Source: Bacillota bacterium
GTDB taxonomy: Bacteria > Bacillota > Clostridia > Lachnospirales > Lachnospiraceae
Reading direction: 5' to 3'
Length of the DNA stretch: 64,000 nt
Assembly (NCBI GenBank): GCA_023415055.1
Contig: JAEZLZ010000058.1
Location: 1 to 64,000 of the forward strand
How positions within the stretch are numbered: position 1 is the stretch's first letter; every line of letters starts with the position of its first letter. This document shows, piece by piece, positions 61,692-64,000 of this stretch. The notes beneath the pieces are model-generated. The model was not told where the DNA came from. It searched no databases and saw nothing but the letters and a program-made list of their open reading frames with translations. The translations under genes were made by a program, and so were the position numbers.

Positions 61692-64000
61692 ATGAACGAG
61701 AAAGCATTAAGAACCTTAGAGTACAACAAAATAATTGATAAATTATGTACCTTAGCCGGAACAAGCTATGGTAAAGATTTATGTGCACATCTATTACCGC
61801 TGTCCGATCTGGATACGATTAAAAAGCTGCAGCAACAGACCACCGATGCCTTATCCCGATTACTTCGCAAGGGCAGTGTATCCTTCGGCGGTATTCATGA
61901 TATCCGTCCCTCCGTCATGAGGTTGAAGATCGGTTCCTCCTTAAGCGCGACAGAGCTACTTCATATCAGCTCTGATCTTGACGCAACCCTTCGTGTCAAG
62001 GCATATGGCGGCTATACCGGCAAAGACAGCGAGACGATGACCGAGGATTCGCTCTCCGAGTTCTTTGCTAACCTGGAACCGCTAACCACTCTGAATAATG
62101 AGATAAAGCGCTGTATCATTTCGGAAGAGGAGATTGCCGATGATGCCAGCTCCGGTCTCAAGAGCGTTCGTCGTGCCATTAAGAATGCCAATGACAAGAT
62201 CCATAGTGAATTAGGCTCCATCCTTAATTCCTCCCGAACACTTCTGCAGGAGAATATTATTACGATGCGTAACGGCAGGTATTGCCTTCCTGTCCGCGCA
62301 GAATACAAGAGTCAGTTCCAGGGAATGATCCATGATCAGTCCTCCACCGGATCCACCCTGTTTATAGAACCGATCGCTATCGTTCGATTGAACAATGAGC
62401 TGAGGGAGCTTGCGATCAAAGAGCAGGAGGAGATTGAAAAGGTCCTGGCTGAACTGAGTAACCAGGCGGCAGAATACAGCGAGAGTTTGGATTATAATTT
62501 TGTTACCTTATCCGAGCTTGATTTTATCTTCGCCAGAGCCTCCTTGTCAAAACAAATGAAGGGCTCTGAACCAATCTTCAATAAGGAGGGTCGGCTTAAT
62601 ATCAAGAAGGGACGTCATCCGCTCATTGATTCCAAGAAGGTTGTTCCGATTGATGTAATGCTGGGGAAGGATTTCACCATGCTGATCATCACCGGCCCGA
62701 ACACCGGCGGTAAGACTGTCACCTTAAAGACGGTGGGACTCTTAACCCTGATGGGACAGGCAGGACTTCATATTCCGGCCTTTGATGGCTCCGAGCTTGC
62801 AGTATTCGAGGAGGTATATGCCGATATCGGTGATGAACAGAGTATCGAGCAAAGTCTTTCCACCTTCTCCTCCCATATGACGAATATCGTCAAGATATTA
62901 GAGAACGCCGACATCAATTCCCTGGTTCTCTTTGATGAATTAGGTGCCGGAACCGATCCCACCGAGGGAGCCGCACTGGCGATGTCCATTCTTTCCTCTC
63001 TTCATAGACGCAACATAAGAGCTATGGCAACCACCCACTACAGCGAGCTTAAGATCTATGCCTTGTCCACGGAGGGAGTCACCAATGCTTGCTGTGAGTT
63101 TGATGTTGAGACGCTTCGTCCCACCTATCGCTTATTAATCGGTATTCCAGGCAAGAGTAACGCTTTTGCAATCTCCTCTAAGCTCGGTCTGCCGGATTAT
63201 ATCATCGTGGATGCAAAAGAGCGAATCGGCCACCAGGAGAAAAGCTTTGAGGATCTCATCAGTGATCTTGAAGCAAATCGTATTACCATCGAGAAGGAGC
63301 AATCCGAGATATCAAGATATAAGCAGGAAATTGAACAGCTGAAGAAAAATCTCGCCAAGAAAAACGAATCACTGGATGCCAGCCGGGAACGTCTACTTAA
63401 GGAAGCGAAGGAGCAGGCTGCCCGGGTCTTACAGGAGGCGAAGGATTTTGCAGATCAGAGTATCCGTCGTTATAACAAATGGCTTCAGGAGGGCGGCGAC
63501 ATCAAGGAGATGGAAAATGAACGCAATACGCTTCGAGAGCGCCTGAGTGACAGCGAGAAGAATCAGATGAAGAACAAGCAGAAATCTGCAAAAGCGGCGT
63601 CTGCTAAGAATCTACGGGTTGGTGACAGTGTCAATGTCATCAGCCTAAATCTGAAAGGGACCATTAGTACCCTGCCGAACGCGAAGGGAGACCTCTATGT
63701 TCAGATGGGAATCTTACGATCTCTGGTAAATATCAAGGATATCGAACTCTTAGAGGAGGAAGTTATCTCTGCACCCGGCTATAGTAAGACTCAGAGCGGT
63801 AAGATAAAGATGTCCAAATCGGCCTCCATTCATCCCGATATTAATCTGATTGGCAAGACGGTCGATGAAGCGCTCTCCGACTTAGATAAATATCTGGATG
63901 ATGCTTATCTGGCACATCTTCCTCAGGTGACTGTTATTCACGGCCGTGGTACCGGTGCCTTAAGAAATGCAATTCATGCCCGTTTAAAGAAACTGAGCTA
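61692..64000 (+). CDS. mutS2: MutS2 endonuclease/ribosome rescue factor, partial
   Basis: The first 769 codons of a MutS2 protein of about 790 residues are present; the gene continues past the right edge. The ATPase core has Walker A ITGPNTGGKTVTLKT near residue 337, and Walker B ENADINSLVLFDELGAGTD. A coiled-coil clamp spans about residues 515-625. A C-terminal Smr domain begins near residue 700, with HPDINLIGKTVDEAL and VIHGRGTGALR. MutS2 lacks mismatch-repair activity and suppresses recombination or splits stalled ribosomes. ATG 61692 is the only supported start. Confidence 0.95.
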   Translation, partial: MNEKALRTLEYNKIIDKLCTLAGTSYGKDLCAHLLPLSDLDTIKKLQQQTTDALSRLLRKGSVSFGGIHDIRPSVMRLKIGSSLSATELLHISSDLDATLRVKAYGGYTGKDSETMTEDSLSEFFANLEPLTTLNNEIKRCIISEEEIADDASSGLKSVRRAIKNANDKIHSELGSILNSSRTLLQENIITMRNGRYCLPVRAEYKSQFQGMIHDQSSTGSTLFIEPIAIVRLNNELRELAIKEQEEIEKVLAELSNQAAEYSESLDYNFVTLSELDFIFARASLSKQMKGSEPIFNKEGRLNIKKGRHPLIDSKKVVPIDVMLGKDFTMLIITGPNTGGKTVTLKTVGLLTLMGQAGLHIPAFDGSELAVFEEVYADIGDEQSIEQSLSTFSSHMTNIVKILENADINSLVLFDELGAGTDPTEGAALAMSILSSLHRRNIRAMATTHYSELKIYALSTEGVTNACCEFDVETLRPTYRLLIGIPGKSNAFAISSKLGLPDYIIVDAKERIGHQEKSFEDLISDLEANRITIEKEQSEISRYKQEIEQLKKNLAKKNESLDASRERLLKEAKEQAARVLQEAKDFADQSIRRYNKWLQEGGDIKEMENERNTLRERLSDSEKNQMKNKQKSAKAASAKNLRVGDSVNVISLNLKGTISTLPNAKGDLYVQMGILRSLVNIKDIELLEEEVISAPGYSKTQSGKIKMSKSASIHPDINLIGKTVDEALSDLDKYLDDAYLAHLPQVTVIHGRGTGALRNAIHARLKKLS

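Overview
The window is low-to-moderate GC DNA that looks like the chromosome of an anaerobic, gut-type clostridium, most likely Lachnospiraceae. The evidence is a molybdenum-hydroxylase/YgfK/SsnA/YgeXYW catabolic cluster, AGGAGG ribosome binding sites, clostridial small families (CD3324, DUF4256), a two-domain ferredoxin DUF362 protein, an iron alcohol dehydrogenase and mutS2. No rRNA, tRNA or CRISPR array is visible. The species is not determined.

Region 0-4 kb holds small unrelated genes: a beta-propeller-like membrane-anchored protein, a zinc ribbon, a broken 2-hydroxyacid dehydrogenase, a CBS-domain protein whose ribosome binding site lies in a hairpin, and a seven-helix membrane protein.

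Region 4-21.5 kb is the core of the window: a divergent anaerobic purine/urate-type degradation cluster. The minus-strand operon runs ssnA, ygfK, hyuA, ridA, a TetR regulator, a D-aminoacylase-like amidohydrolase, a mocA-like cofactor gene and xdhD. The plus-strand operon runs ygeX, ygeY, ygeW and carbamate kinase. A likely scheme is that XdhD and YgfK do the redox chemistry on the ring, SsnA, HyuA and the third amidohydrolase open and deaminate it, and YgeY and YgeW process ureido and amide intermediates. Carbamate kinase then makes ATP from carbamoyl phosphate, and YgeX with RidA turns 2,3-diaminopropionate into pyruvate and ammonia. The step order is inference. No intact purine transporter is present, but the C-terminal end of a membrane protein survives as a relic beside xdhD.

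Region 21.5-23.6 kb is a graveyard of broken acetyltransferase genes around one intact P-loop kinase. Region 23.7-37.3 kb has amt-PII (ammonium), truA with an altered catalytic residue plus a MATE exporter, uppP, a CD3324 protein, udk, a GMC oxidoreductase with its small subunit, another P-loop kinase, a ferredoxin DUF362 gene under a MerR-type promoter, and a DEAD-box helicase. Region 37.5-42.6 kb is a complete LIV-type ABC importer operon. Region 42.6-47.2 kb has a divergent class I isoprenoid-synthase-like protein, an MFS transporter, a CE2-like esterase and a BFD-like iron-sulfur protein.

Region 47.2-49.7 kb is an AT-rich island. Two cargo genes (acetyltransferase, methyltransferase) are enclosed by 26-bp inverted repeats without a transposase, and a third repeat end lies outside. 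Region 49.7-64 kb returns to housekeeping: another acetyltransferase, trmO, an RsuA-type pseudouridine synthase, radical SAM, DUF4256, a tandem-repeat protein, an iron alcohol dehydrogenase, rlmD, yhaM, an HtrA-like pseudoprotease and mutS2, which runs off the right edge. A dispersed palindromic repeat family with compensatory changes occurs at about 17.8, 29.4 and 42.7 kb.
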